Under the pieces are notes generated by a model. That model worked only from the letters and a program-made list of their open reading frames with translations, was not told the DNA's origin and made no database searches. From contig NZ_JACHJB010000001.1 in assembly GCF_014207745.1 (NCBI RefSeq), forward strand, positions 1,488,001 to 1,552,000: 64,000 nt of DNA, read 5' to 3'. Each line of letters begins with the position of its first letter. Position 1 is the stretch's first letter. Positions 14,306 to 21,929 of this stretch are shown here, piece by piece. The position numbers and the translations under genes were made by a program. Source of the DNA: Nonomuraea muscovyensis. GTDB taxonomy: Bacteria; Actinomycetota; Actinomycetes; Streptosporangiales; Streptosporangiaceae.

Positions 14306-17005
14306 GTGAGGTTGAGGCCGTACGCGTGGATGCCGTCGCCGTTGCGCTGGCCGGCACGGGTGCTGACCGTTCTCCTCGCGCTCGCGCTGGTCCTCGGCGG
14401 GGTCGTCGCCTATACGGTGCGCAAGTCGTTCCCGCAGGTGGACGGGGCCATCCGGCTGCCCGGCTTAACCGGGAGTGTGGAGATTTATCGGGATAAGTCG
14501 GGGATCCCACACATCTACGCGGACACGGCCGAGGACCTGTTCATGGCCCAGGGGTTCGCGCACGCCCAGGACCGGTTCTGGGAGATGGACTTCCGGCGCC
14601 ACGTCACCGCCGGACGGCTGTCCGAGCTGTTCGGCAAGGCGACGCTCGACAACGACAAGGCCATCAGGACCATGGGCTGGCGCCGGGTGGCCGAGCAGGA
14701 GCTGCCCGAGCTGTCCGAGCGCACCCGCCGCTACCTCGACTCCTACGCCAAAGGTGTGAACGCCTGGCTGCAGGCCAACCCCGACGCCTCCGACCGCAGC
14801 CTCGAATACTCCGTGCTCAAGGTCCAGAACGGCGGCTACACGCCCGAGCCGTGGACCGCGCTCGACTCCGTCGCCTGGCTCAAGGCCATGGCGTGGGACC
14901 TTCGCTCCAACGTGGAGGACGAGATCGACCGCGCGCTCATCGCCGCCAAGCTGCCCCGCGAGCGGGTCGATCAGCTCTACCCCGAATATCCCTACGACCG
15001 GCACCCCCCGATCGTCACCCAGGGGACGATCGCGCGGGACCGGTTCGACCAGCGGGCCGTGCCCAAGCAGCAGGGGGTGCGGCCCGAGCAGGACCGGGGC
15101 CGGCCGGACACGGGACGACTGTCCCGGCAGGACACCCCGGCCGCCCGGCAGGGCGCCACGGGGCCGCGGCGGCAGGACGTCCGGCAGCCGAACCCGCCGG
15201 CCGGCGGGCTGACCGGCGCCGCCGTACGGACGGACCACCGGGCGCGGCGGCTGGAGCCGGGCGGCGCCGTGGCGCTGGCCCAGGCGGCCAGGACTCTCGA
15301 CGCCCTGCCCGGCACCATGAGCACCGCCGACCGCGCCGGCGTCGGGTCCAACTCGTGGGTCGTCTCCGGCGAGCACACCAAGAGCGGCAAGCCGCTGCTG
15401 GCCAACGACCCCCACCTGTCGGCCTCGATGCCTGCCGTCTGGTACCAGGCGGGGCTGCACTGCCGCAAGATGAGCGACCGGTGCTCGTACGACGTGACGG
15501 GGTTCACCTTCGCCGGCGTCCCCGGCGTCGTCATCGGGCACACCGACAAGATCGCCTGGGGCTTCACCAACCTCGGACCCGACGTGGCCGACCTCTTCAT
15601 GGAGCAGGTCTCGGGCGAGACGTACCTGTACAAGGGCGAGCAGGTCAAGCTGGAGACCCGGGAGGAGAAGATCAAGGTGGCGGGCGGCGGCACCGTCACG
15701 CTCAAGGTCAGGAGCACCCGGCACGGCCCGCTGATCAACGAGGTGCTGGGCGGCGTCCGGCCCGGTGACGGCGCCGACGCCGTGGCCCTGCAGTGGACAG
15801 CGCTGATGCCGGGCAGGACCGCCGACGCGATCTTCGCGATGAACGGGGCCACGGACTGGCACGAGTTCAGGGCCGCCGCCGCGCTGTTCGAGGTGCCCGC
15901 GCAGAACCTCGTCTACGCCGACACCGAGGGCAACATCGGCTACCAGGCGCCCGGCCGCGTCCCCATCCGCGAGAAGGGCGACGGCGCCTGGCCGGTGCCC
16001 GGCTGGACGGGCGAGTACGAGTGGAACACCGCCCCCATCCCCTACGACCAGCTCCCCTCCGTGGCGAACCCCGCCGACGGCTTCATCGTCACGGCCAACA
16101 ACGCCGTGATCGATCCCAGGCGCTATCCGCCGCTGCTGACGAAGGACTGGTCGTACGGCTACCGGTCGCAGCGCATCGTCGAGCGGCTGCGGCAGGAGAT
16201 CGACAAGGACAAGGTCGACGCGGCGGTGATGGGCGGCGTCCAGCAGGACACGCACAACGGCCTGGCGGAGACGTTGGTGCCCGCGCTCATGAAGGTCACG
16301 CTGGCGGGCCCGAGCGTTCGGGCCAGGGACCTGCTGAAGGGCTGGGACGGCACGCAGGACGCCGATTCGGCCCCGGCGGCCTACTTCAACGCGGTCTGGC
16401 GCCACCTGCTCAAGCGGGCCTTCGACGACGACCTGCCGACGGAGGCCCGGGCGACCGGCGGCGACCGGTGGTACGAGGTGGTCAGGCGGTTGCTCGACCA
16501 GCCTGCCGACCCGTTCTGGGACGACGTCACCACCAGGAACCGCACCGAGACGCGTGACGACATCCTGCGCCAGGCGATGGCCGACGCCTACCAGGAACTG
16601 TCCGAACTGCTCGGCGACGAGCCCGGCGGCTGGCGCTGGGGCGACCTGCACCGGCTCACGCTCACCCACGCCACGCTCGGCACCTCGGGCATCGGGCCGA
16701 TCGAGGCGCTGTTCAACCGCGGGCCGCTGGCCGTGCCCGGCGGGAAGGACGCGGTCAACGCGACCGGCTGGAACGTGCAGAAGGGGTACGAGGTCACGGC
16801 GGTGCCGTCGATGCGGATGGTCGTGGACCTGGGCGATCTGGACAAGTCCGGCTGGATCAACCTGACGGGGGCCTCCGGCCACGCGTTCCACGCCAACTAC
16901 TGGGACCAGGCGGCGCTGTGGGCCGACGGCGAGCTGCTGCCCATGCGCTCCAAGCCGGAGTCGGTCAAGGACGCCGCCGTCCACACCCTGCGCCTGCGCC
17001 CCTGA
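14306..17005 (+). CDS. Penicillin acylase-family N-terminal nucleophile hydrolase
   Basis: An 899-residue precursor with an N-terminal hydrophobic anchor or signal (LTVLLALALVLGGVVAYTV). The A-chain begins VEIYRDKSGIPHIYADT, with AQGFAHAQDRFWEMDF. Autocleavage would expose Ser348 in VGSNSWVVSGEHTKSGKPLL, the nucleophile of the B-chain. LANDPHL and GFTNLGPDVADLF are further family marks. Between the A and B chains is an unusually long Arg/Gln/Pro-rich spacer (about 245-315). The start is GTG 14306, six bases after GGGAGG; GTG 14300 would overlap that site. It probably acts outside the membrane on acylated amines (beta-lactams or acyl-homoserine lactones), but the substrate is unknown. Its last 109 bp overlap the convergent hydrolase gene. 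Confidence 0.9.
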   Translation: MRLRPYAWMPSPLRWPARVLTVLLALALVLGGVVAYTVRKSFPQVDGAIRLPGLTGSVEIYRDKSGIPHIYADTAEDLFMAQGFAHAQDRFWEMDFRRHVTAGRLSELFGKATLDNDKAIRTMGWRRVAEQELPELSERTRRYLDSYAKGVNAWLQANPDASDRSLEYSVLKVQNGGYTPEPWTALDSVAWLKAMAWDLRSNVEDEIDRALIAAKLPRERVDQLYPEYPYDRHPPIVTQGTIARDRFDQRAVPKQQGVRPEQDRGRPDTGRLSRQDTPAARQGATGPRRQDVRQPNPPAGGLTGAAVRTDHRARRLEPGGAVALAQAARTLDALPGTMSTADRAGVGSNSWVVSGEHTKSGKPLLANDPHLSASMPAVWYQAGLHCRKMSDRCSYDVTGFTFAGVPGVVIGHTDKIAWGFTNLGPDVADLFMEQVSGETYLYKGEQVKLETREEKIKVAGGGTVTLKVRSTRHGPLINEVLGGVRPGDGADAVALQWTALMPGRTADAIFAMNGATDWHEFRAAAALFEVPAQNLVYADTEGNIGYQAPGRVPIREKGDGAWPVPGWTGEYEWNTAPIPYDQLPSVANPADGFIVTANNAVIDPRRYPPLLTKDWSYGYRSQRIVERLRQEIDKDKVDAAVMGGVQQDTHNGLAETLVPALMKVTLAGPSVRARDLLKGWDGTQDADSAPAAYFNAVWRHLLKRAFDDDLPTEARATGGDRWYEVVRRLLDQPADPFWDDVTTRNRTETRDDILRQAMADAYQELSELLGDEPGGWRWGDLHRLTLTHATLGTSGIGPIEALFNRGPLAVPGGKDAVNATGWNVQKGYEVTAVPSMRMVVDLGDLDKSGWINLTGASGHAFHANYWDQAALWADGELLPMRSKPESVKDAAVHTLRLRP

Positions 17006-18015
17006 GCCGGCGGCTCAGCCCGGGGTCGCGGACGTACGACCACGGGCGGCCGTCCGGCCGTGGCGTGCTCCCCGCCGGGCACGAACGACCTCGACTCGCC
17101 GACCGCCAGGTCCCACAGGTCCTCCCGGGGCAGTCCCCTGGCCGCCCACTCCTCGCGGGCCTGCCGTACGGGGGTGAGCAGCGGCTCGCCCGACAGCACG
17201 AAGGTCCCCCAGTGCATGGTGGCCATCCGCCGGGCCCCCACGTCCAGGTGGCCGCGGACGGCCTCGGCGGGGTTGACGTGCGCCGCCTTGGTGAACCAGT
17301 GCGGCTCGTAGCCGCCGACCGGCATGAGCGACAGATCCAGTCCGGGGAAACGTTCGCCGATCTCGGCCAGCCGCGCGCCGTAGCCGGTGTCGCCCGCGAA
17401 GTAGACCGAGCGGCCGATCACCCAGCCACCCCAGAGGGTCTTGCAGGTGTCCCAGGGGGTTCGCTTGCTCCAGTGGTGCGCCGGCACGAAGTCGAAGGTG
17501 ACGCCGCCGACCGAGGCCGACTCCCACCAGTCGAGTTCGATGACCTCGGTGAAGCCGCGCCGGGCGAACCACGGCTTCAGCCGCGCGGGCACGAGCACGG
17601 GGGTGTCCCGGGGCAGCCTGCGGATCGTGGGGGCGTCCAGGTGGTCGTAGTGGTTGTGGCTGATCACGACGGCGTCGATCCGCGGCAGATCGCTCCAGGC
17701 CACGCCGGGCGGTGTCAGGCGGGGCCGCACGCCGGGGATGCGCCGCGACCAGACGGGGTCCGTCAGGATCGTCAAGCCGTCCACCTGCAGCACGAACGTG
17801 GAGTGGCCGACCCAGGTCGCCATCGTCTCGCCGGCGGGCGGGCGCGGCAGCCCGCCGCTGCGCCGCACCGGGATCTGGTCGGCGTCCCCGATGCCGGAGC
17901 GCAGACCCCCATACCAGGTGACGTTGAACAGTTCGCGAAACTCGGGGAGGGGAGCGGTGAGCCGGTCCTTGAAGTCACGGGGCCATTGGGGCTCGGGGAG
18001 AGTCTTGTGCGTCAT
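16897..18015 (-). CDS. Metallo-beta-lactamase-fold hydrolase (NAPE-PLD-like)
   Basis: A 372-residue MBL-fold protein. The metal-binding signature is VVISHNHYDHLD (HxHxDH), preceded by WVGHSTFVLQVDGLTILTDP and followed by VPAHHWSKR, YFAGDTGYG (bridging Asp) and MHWGTF with the last His. This order matches the NAPE-PLD/UlaG-like branch, so a phosphodiester or lactone substrate is likely. The C-terminal ~60 residues are Arg/Pro-rich, poorly conserved in appearance, and encoded across the 3' end of the penicillin acylase gene on the other strand. ATG start at 18015. Confidence 0.85.
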   Translation of the reverse strand: MTHKTLPEPQWPRDFKDRLTAPLPEFRELFNVTWYGGLRSGIGDADQIPVRRSGGLPRPPAGETMATWVGHSTFVLQVDGLTILTDPVWSRRIPGVRPRLTPPGVAWSDLPRIDAVVISHNHYDHLDAPTIRRLPRDTPVLVPARLKPWFARRGFTEVIELDWWESASVGGVTFDFVPAHHWSKRTPWDTCKTLWGGWVIGRSVYFAGDTGYGARLAEIGERFPGLDLSLMPVGGYEPHWFTKAAHVNPAEAVRGHLDVGARRMATMHWGTFVLSGEPLLTPVRQAREEWAARGLPREDLWDLAVGESRSFVPGGEHATAGRPPVVVRPRPRAEPPAQGRRRRVWTAASLTDSGLERMGSSSPSAHSAAWSQ

Positions 18016-18036
18016 GACCGCTCCTCTGCCCTGTGT

Positions 18037-18052
18037 GACGGATCAGTCACGC
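18037..18052. promoter_or_regulatory. TetR-like palindrome upstream of the MBL-fold gene
   Basis: GTGAC-G-GATC-A-GTCAC is a 16-bp near-perfect palindrome, 21 bp upstream of the ATG at 18015 and between two leftward genes. TGAC-N6-GTCA cores are common TetR-family operators. It could also form part of a weak hairpin ending the upstream gene. No regulator gene is adjacent. Confidence 0.4.
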
Positions 18053-18062
18053 ACAGGCCCGG

Positions 18063-18476
18063 CTACCTGCGCCTTCGCCACCGCAGGGGCGCGCGCGGGT
18101 AGCCGCCGTCGTCGAGCCCCGCCAGGCGTTCGAAGACGTTGTAGGAGGCCTGGTGCCCGCAGAGCAGCACCGACACCAGCATGGACAGCAGGTAGAGCGG
18201 CAGCATGGGCAGACCGGCGCACCAGGCCCACTGGGTGGCGTGCCTCGACTCGTGCCGGATGAGTCGCTCGTCGAGGGTGTCGGCCCTGGTGAGCACCACG
18301 TTCCCGACGGTGAAGGCCCCCGCGACGGGGAAGCGGTAACGGTAGCCGTAGGCGAGCACGAGACCGTCGGGCCCCGGCCGCCTGGTGGCGCCGCCGGCCA
18401 TGGAGATCAGCAGGCCCAGAGGCGTGGCGAGGTTGAGGTAGTTCGCCGCCTTCCGGAACCGGTACCGGCTGTTCAT
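18063..18476 (-). CDS. Small membrane protein with an HExxH motif
   Basis: A 137-residue protein with a hydrophobic N-terminal segment (LATPLGLLISMAGG) and a strong transmembrane segment further on (LPLYLLSMLVSVLLCG). Between them is LIRHESRHATQWAW, which contains the HExxH zinc-peptidase pattern followed by a Gln, as in several uncharacterised bacterial membrane families. A GFTVGNVVLTRAD-like beta stretch precedes it. The C-terminus is Arg-rich (RWRRRR). A metallopeptidase role is only an inference from the motif. Start ATG 18476; it diverges from the Thr/Pro-rich gene. Confidence 0.6.
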   Translation of the reverse strand: MNSRYRFRKAANYLNLATPLGLLISMAGGATRRPGPDGLVLAYGYRYRFPVAGAFTVGNVVLTRADTLDERLIRHESRHATQWAWCAGLPMLPLYLLSMLVSVLLCGHQASYNVFERLAGLDDGGYPRAPLRWRRRR

Positions 18477-18551
18477 GCGTCTCAGCCTTGACCAATCTTG
18501 ACAAGTCGGAATAATGATCGTCGTCCTGAAATCTCCAAAAAGAGCAGGATT

Positions 18552-19640
18552 ATGAGACTCACCACTCTGGGCGCGCTCATCGGCGCCATGGCCCTGGCCG
18601 GCGCCGGCGGAGTCGCGATCACCCAGACGTCGACGGCAGATCCCTTAGGCATGACCGACCCCCCTCTCCGGGTGGTGGTGGTGAAGACCGGCACTCCCAC
18701 CCCGAGTCCGACACCGACCCCCAAGCTCGGGAAGTACACCGCCAAGGCGAGGGTCGTCAAGAAGAACGGCGTCTCGCACCTCAACGTCTCCATCGCCTAC
18801 GACGGCGCGGCGCGCTTCACCGTCAGGCAACGGGTGTGCAAGGGCACGTCCTGCAAGACGGCCACCGCCCAGATCCCCGTCACCACGGGCGCGGGCCAGA
18901 CCACCAAGAAGCTCGGCAAGGGCACCTACAAGGCGCGCGGCAAGCCCAAGGTCACCGCCAAGGTCCTGCCGTGGCCGACCCGCACGGTGACGGCCACCCC
19001 CAAGACCAGCCCCACGGCCACCGCCCCGACGGTCACCGTCACCGCGACCCCGGCTCCGGCCGCCGCGGCCACCGTCACCGCGACGGTGACGCACGAGGCC
19101 ACGGTCACCGTGACCCCACCGGCCGCCCCCGCCGAGACGGTCACGGCGACCGCCACGGTGACCTTCACCTGCCAACCGACGACACCGCCCGCCCCCGACC
19201 CCTCAGACGCCGCGGCCGCCATCCCGTCCGCCCCCACGCCGGCCACCTCGACGACCCCGCCGCTCACGACCGCCGACCAGCCTCCGGGCCAGGCGCCCCT
19301 GGGCCATGCACCCCCGAGCCAGACGCCCCCGAGCACCACGCCCGCGGGCACGACCCCCATGGGCACCACCCCGACGGACACGACGCCGCCGGCTGTCACT
19401 CCGACCGGCACGACTCCCTCGGGCACCACTCCGACCGGCACCACTCCGACCGGCACCGCTCCCACCGGCACCGCTCCCCCGGACGCGACGCCGACGGACT
19501 CCACGACGCCGACCCCCTCAGAGGTACCGGCCTGCCCGCCGCCCTCGGAGGACGTCCCGCCCACGGACTCGCCGGCGCCCCCGGCCCCGACCGACACCAC
19601 CGAGCCCGGCCCGACCCCGCAGCCGCCGGCCCAGCAGTGA
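18552..19640 (+). CDS. Secreted Thr/Pro-rich repeat protein
   Basis: A 362-residue exported protein. The start is ATG 18552, with GCAGGA just upstream; the frame runs 18 codons further up, but those residues are charged and unlike a signal peptide. The signal is LTTLGALIGAMALAGAGGVA. A small domain follows (about 60-130) with one Cys pair (VCKGTSCKT) and alternating hydrophobic residues, suggesting a beta-sandwich. The rest is low complexity: PTVTVTATPAP-type TVT repeats, then PTGTTPSGTTPTG repeats with a 15-bp DNA period around 19395-19490. There is no sorting signal or C-terminal anchor. Thr/Pro tracts of this kind are often O-glycosylated in actinomycetes. Function unknown. Confidence 0.75.
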   Translation: MRLTTLGALIGAMALAGAGGVAITQTSTADPLGMTDPPLRVVVVKTGTPTPSPTPTPKLGKYTAKARVVKKNGVSHLNVSIAYDGAARFTVRQRVCKGTSCKTATAQIPVTTGAGQTTKKLGKGTYKARGKPKVTAKVLPWPTRTVTATPKTSPTATAPTVTVTATPAPAAAATVTATVTHEATVTVTPPAAPAETVTATATVTFTCQPTTPPAPDPSDAAAAIPSAPTPATSTTPPLTTADQPPGQAPLGHAPPSQTPPSTTPAGTTPMGTTPTDTTPPAVTPTGTTPSGTTPTGTTPTGTAPTGTAPPDATPTDSTTPTPSEVPACPPPSEDVPPTDSPAPPAPTDTTEPGPTPQPPAQQ

Positions 19641-19877
19641 CGCGTGTCCGGGCCCGGCGACGGGACCCCGCCGGGCCCGGACACGACCACCATTCCCCGC
19701 CCGAACACGACAACCACCAGCCGGGACACGTCATCGCTGGAGGACATGTCCCTGCGGGGCGGCCGGTGCCCGCCTGTGAGGGCCTCGTGGCGCCCTTGGT
19801 GGGGGGCGGGGGTGCGCGGGTGCCTTCTGGAGGCTCTGTGGTGCCCTGGGGACCCCGGCGACGGCCCAGAGGGCGCA

Positions 19878-19984
19878 CGTCACGGCGGCCGGCCCCGTGC
19901 GGGTCAGCGGCCGTTCTCCTGGAGGCCCTCGGCCACGTGCGGCGGGTGGCGGCCCACCCGGCTGTGCCGTAACAGGCAGGCCGT
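19878..19984. repeat. 107-bp dispersed intergenic repeat, copy 2
   Basis: Same orientation and length as 14061-14167, with 15 mismatches and no gaps. It ends 13 bp before the stop codon of the leftward flavin reductase gene, so in that direction it lies in the 3' untranslated region; copy 1 lies upstream of a rightward gene instead. The remaining 19641-19877 is GC-rich DNA with no gene I can support. Confidence 0.8.
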
Positions 19985-19997
19985 AACAGGCAGATGG

Positions 19998-20498
19998 TCA
20001 GAAAGACCCGTACGAGCTGTCGTAGTACAGGAGGGGAGGCCCGTCGGACGGGGTGCCGAGGGCGGTGACGGCGCCGACGACGATCGAGTGGTCGCCGCCG
20101 TCGTGGACCGCCGACGTGGTCGCCTCCAGCGTCGCGAGGGCCCCGTCGAACAGCGCCACCCCCGCCGGTGACCGGTGGTGCGGCCAGGACGTGAGCTGCC
20201 CCTCCAGGGGCCTGCCCCGGTGGGCGAAGAACCGCGAAGTGTCCTCCATCGACGCCGGCAGCACCGACACGCCCCACACGCCCGTCTCCAGCACGGCGGC
20301 GTGGAACCGCGCCAGCTTCTCCGCACAGAACAGCACCAGCAGCGGATCGAGCGACACCGAGGTGAAGGAGTTGACCGTCATGGCGTGGTCGACGCCGTCG
20401 AGCCTGGTCGTGACGATGACCACTCCGGTGGCGAACTTTCCGACGACTTTGCGGTAAGCCCGCCCGTCCACGTGCCGCTTTACGGAACCATGGTGCAC
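19998..20498 (-). CDS. Flavin reductase-like (FMN-binding split-barrel) protein
   Basis: A 166-residue protein of the flavin reductase-like family. Diagnostic stretches are YRKVVGKFATGVVIVTTR at the N-terminus, AMTVNSFTSVSLDPLLVLFC (FMN-phosphate region) and GVSVLPASMEDTSRFFA. Such proteins reduce flavin with NAD(P)H for a partner monooxygenase, or act on small substrates themselves. It is the last gene of an apparent mshB-DUF6113-flavin reductase operon, starting 10 bp after the DUF6113 stop. GTG start at 20498. No monooxygenase partner is visible nearby. Confidence 0.85.
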   Translation of the reverse strand: MHHGSVKRHVDGRAYRKVVGKFATGVVIVTTRLDGVDHAMTVNSFTSVSLDPLLVLFCAEKLARFHAAVLETGVWGVSVLPASMEDTSRFFAHRGRPLEGQLTSWPHHRSPAGVALFDGALATLEATTSAVHDGGDHSIVVGAVTALGTPSDGPPLLYYDSSYGSF

Positions 20499-20508
20499 GG
20501 AAAGTACT

Positions 20509-20967
20509 CTACGTCGGGTTCCGCGGCAGTTGCCCGTGAAGGAGCCATGATCCGCTGGACGGAGCCGACGGCGCCATGAGGAAGGCCGCGACCAGCGCGA
20601 CCATCCCGCCGTAGAGGTAGACGTAGCCGGCGGTGCCGCTCGCGATCACCAGGTCGCCCTGGGAGAGCTCCAGCGAGAACGGCATCGACACCAGCAGCCA
20701 GCCGGCGGCCGCCGCCACCGCCCCGGACTTCGCCCTCATCATCCTGCCCGCCCCCAGGCACACGCCGAACAGCGCGAGCACCCAGGCGACCGCCGAGGCG
20801 GGAACGGGCCCGAGTTGCCACGCCGCCTGCGTGAACCCGCCCACGATCCCCATGACCACCCCCAGCATGAAGAGCATGCCGTAGGCGGCCCCACCCAGCG
20901 CCGACGCGCCCCGGCCGCGCCGCTCGACGCCCGAAGGCGAGACGCCCGAAAGCGAGGGGTCTTCCAT
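20509..20967 (-). CDS. DUF6113-like four-helix membrane protein
   Basis: A 152-residue protein with about four transmembrane segments (for example YGMLFMLGVVMGIVGGF, AVAWVLALFGVCLGAG, and VYLYGGMVALVAAFLM). Genes of the DUF6113 family commonly follow mshB in Streptomyces and relatives, and this gene starts 11 bp after the mshB stop. I assign it on position and topology more than on motifs. I chose ATG 20967 (MEDPSLSG); a much longer frame upstream is a shadow of mshB. The role is unknown. A link to mycothiol metabolism or export is only a guess from synteny. Confidence 0.7.
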   Translation of the reverse strand: MEDPSLSGVSPSGVERRGRGASALGGAAYGMLFMLGVVMGIVGGFTQAAWQLGPVPASAVAWVLALFGVCLGAGRMMRAKSGAVAAAAGWLLVSMPFSLELSQGDLVIASGTAGYVYLYGGMVALVAAFLMAPSAPSSGSWLLHGQLPRNPT

Positions 20968-20978
20968 GGCGAACGAGA

Positions 20979-21884
20979 TTAGTGGATGCCGGCGAACAGA
21001 TCGCTCTCGCGCTTGTGCGGCTCCCCCAGGCCGCCCGCCTCGACGGGCGCCCCCGGCGCGACCGGGCCGGGAACCCCGCTGGCCAGGATGTAGTGCTCCA
21101 CGCCGAGCGCCTCCTGGCCGATGTCGTTGGACAGCGCGAACCACGGCTCGCGCACGGTGATCTGCGTGGCGTGGGCGCGCATGGCGTCGAGCTTGGCCCG
21201 CACCCAGGGCCGGGCGTCGATCTCGGTGGTGATGTCCTCGTCGGGGCTGCCGAACGGCACGTCGTCGACGCTCTCCACGACGAACCCGGTGCCGGCCGAC
21301 CGCAGCGCCTCCTCGCTGCGCCGCAGCACCGACCTCGGCACGGCCGTGTGGTAGAGCTTGGCGATCTGCCACGGCTCGCCCTCGCCGAACGCCGGGTCGG
21401 CGGCCAGCCGGAACGCCCGCCCCGACACCCGGTGCGCCTTGATGTGGTCGGGGTGGCCGTAGAAGCCGTTGGCGTCGTACGTGACGAGCACCTGGGGCCG
21501 CACCTCGCGGATGACCTTGATTAGCTCTCCCGCCGCCTCGTCCAGATCCGCCTGCCAGAAGGCGTCCGGGCGGTGGTTGGTGGCGGCGCCCATCATGCCC
21601 GAGTCGCGCCAGCGGCCCTGCCCGCCGAGGAACCGGTGGTCCTCCACGCCCAGCGCCCGGCAGGCGGCGGCCAGCTCGGCGACGCGGTGCGGGCCGAGGA
21701 CGTCGTGGCGGTCGGCGGCCAGGTGGGCCAGCCGCTCGGGGATGACCTCCCCCTCCTCGCCGAGCGTGCAGGTCACGAGCGTGACGTGGGCGCCCTCGGC
21801 GGCGTACTTGGCCATGGTCGCGCCGGTGCCGATCGACTCGTCGTCGGGATGGGCGTGCACGAGCAACAGCCGTCGATCGGTCAT
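20979..21884 (-). CDS. mshB: GlcNAc-Ins deacetylase of mycothiol biosynthesis
   Basis: MshB removes the acetyl group from 1D-myo-inosityl 2-acetamido-2-deoxy-alpha-D-glucopyranoside, the second enzymatic stage of mycothiol synthesis. The 301-residue LmbE-fold protein carries the metal site HAHPDDES near residue 10-17 and [10 protein letters not shown] near 145, with [18 protein letters not shown], the extended MshB-type loop, in between. ATG start at 21884. It heads a three-gene leftward operon and diverges from the S9 peptidase with only 45 bp between starts. The close relative Mca (mycothiol S-conjugate amidase) is the main alternative, but the synteny with DUF6113 favours MshB. Confidence 0.9.
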   Translation of the reverse strand: MTDRRLLLVHAHPDDESIGTGATMAKYAAEGAHVTLVTCTLGEEGEVIPERLAHLAADRHDVLGPHRVAELAAACRALGVEDHRFLGGQGRWRDSGMMGAATNHRPDAFWQADLDEAAGELIKVIREVRPQVLVTYDANGFYGHPDHIKAHRVSGRAFRLAADPAFGEGEPWQIAKLYHTAVPRSVLRRSEEALRSAGTGFVVESVDDVPFGSPDEDITTEIDARPWVRAKLDAMRAHATQITVREPWFALSNDIGQEALGVEHYILASGVPGPVAPGAPVEAGGLGEPHKRESDLFAGIH

Positions 21885-21929
21885 GACTCAGAGCGTAGCC
21901 CGCCGCTGGATCCTGGCAGGATTGGGCCC

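Noticed and set aside
14465..16984. 839-residue minus-strand open frame
   Set aside because: It is antisense to the penicillin acylase, whose family motifs are unmistakable. High GC at codon position three keeps the complementary frame open.
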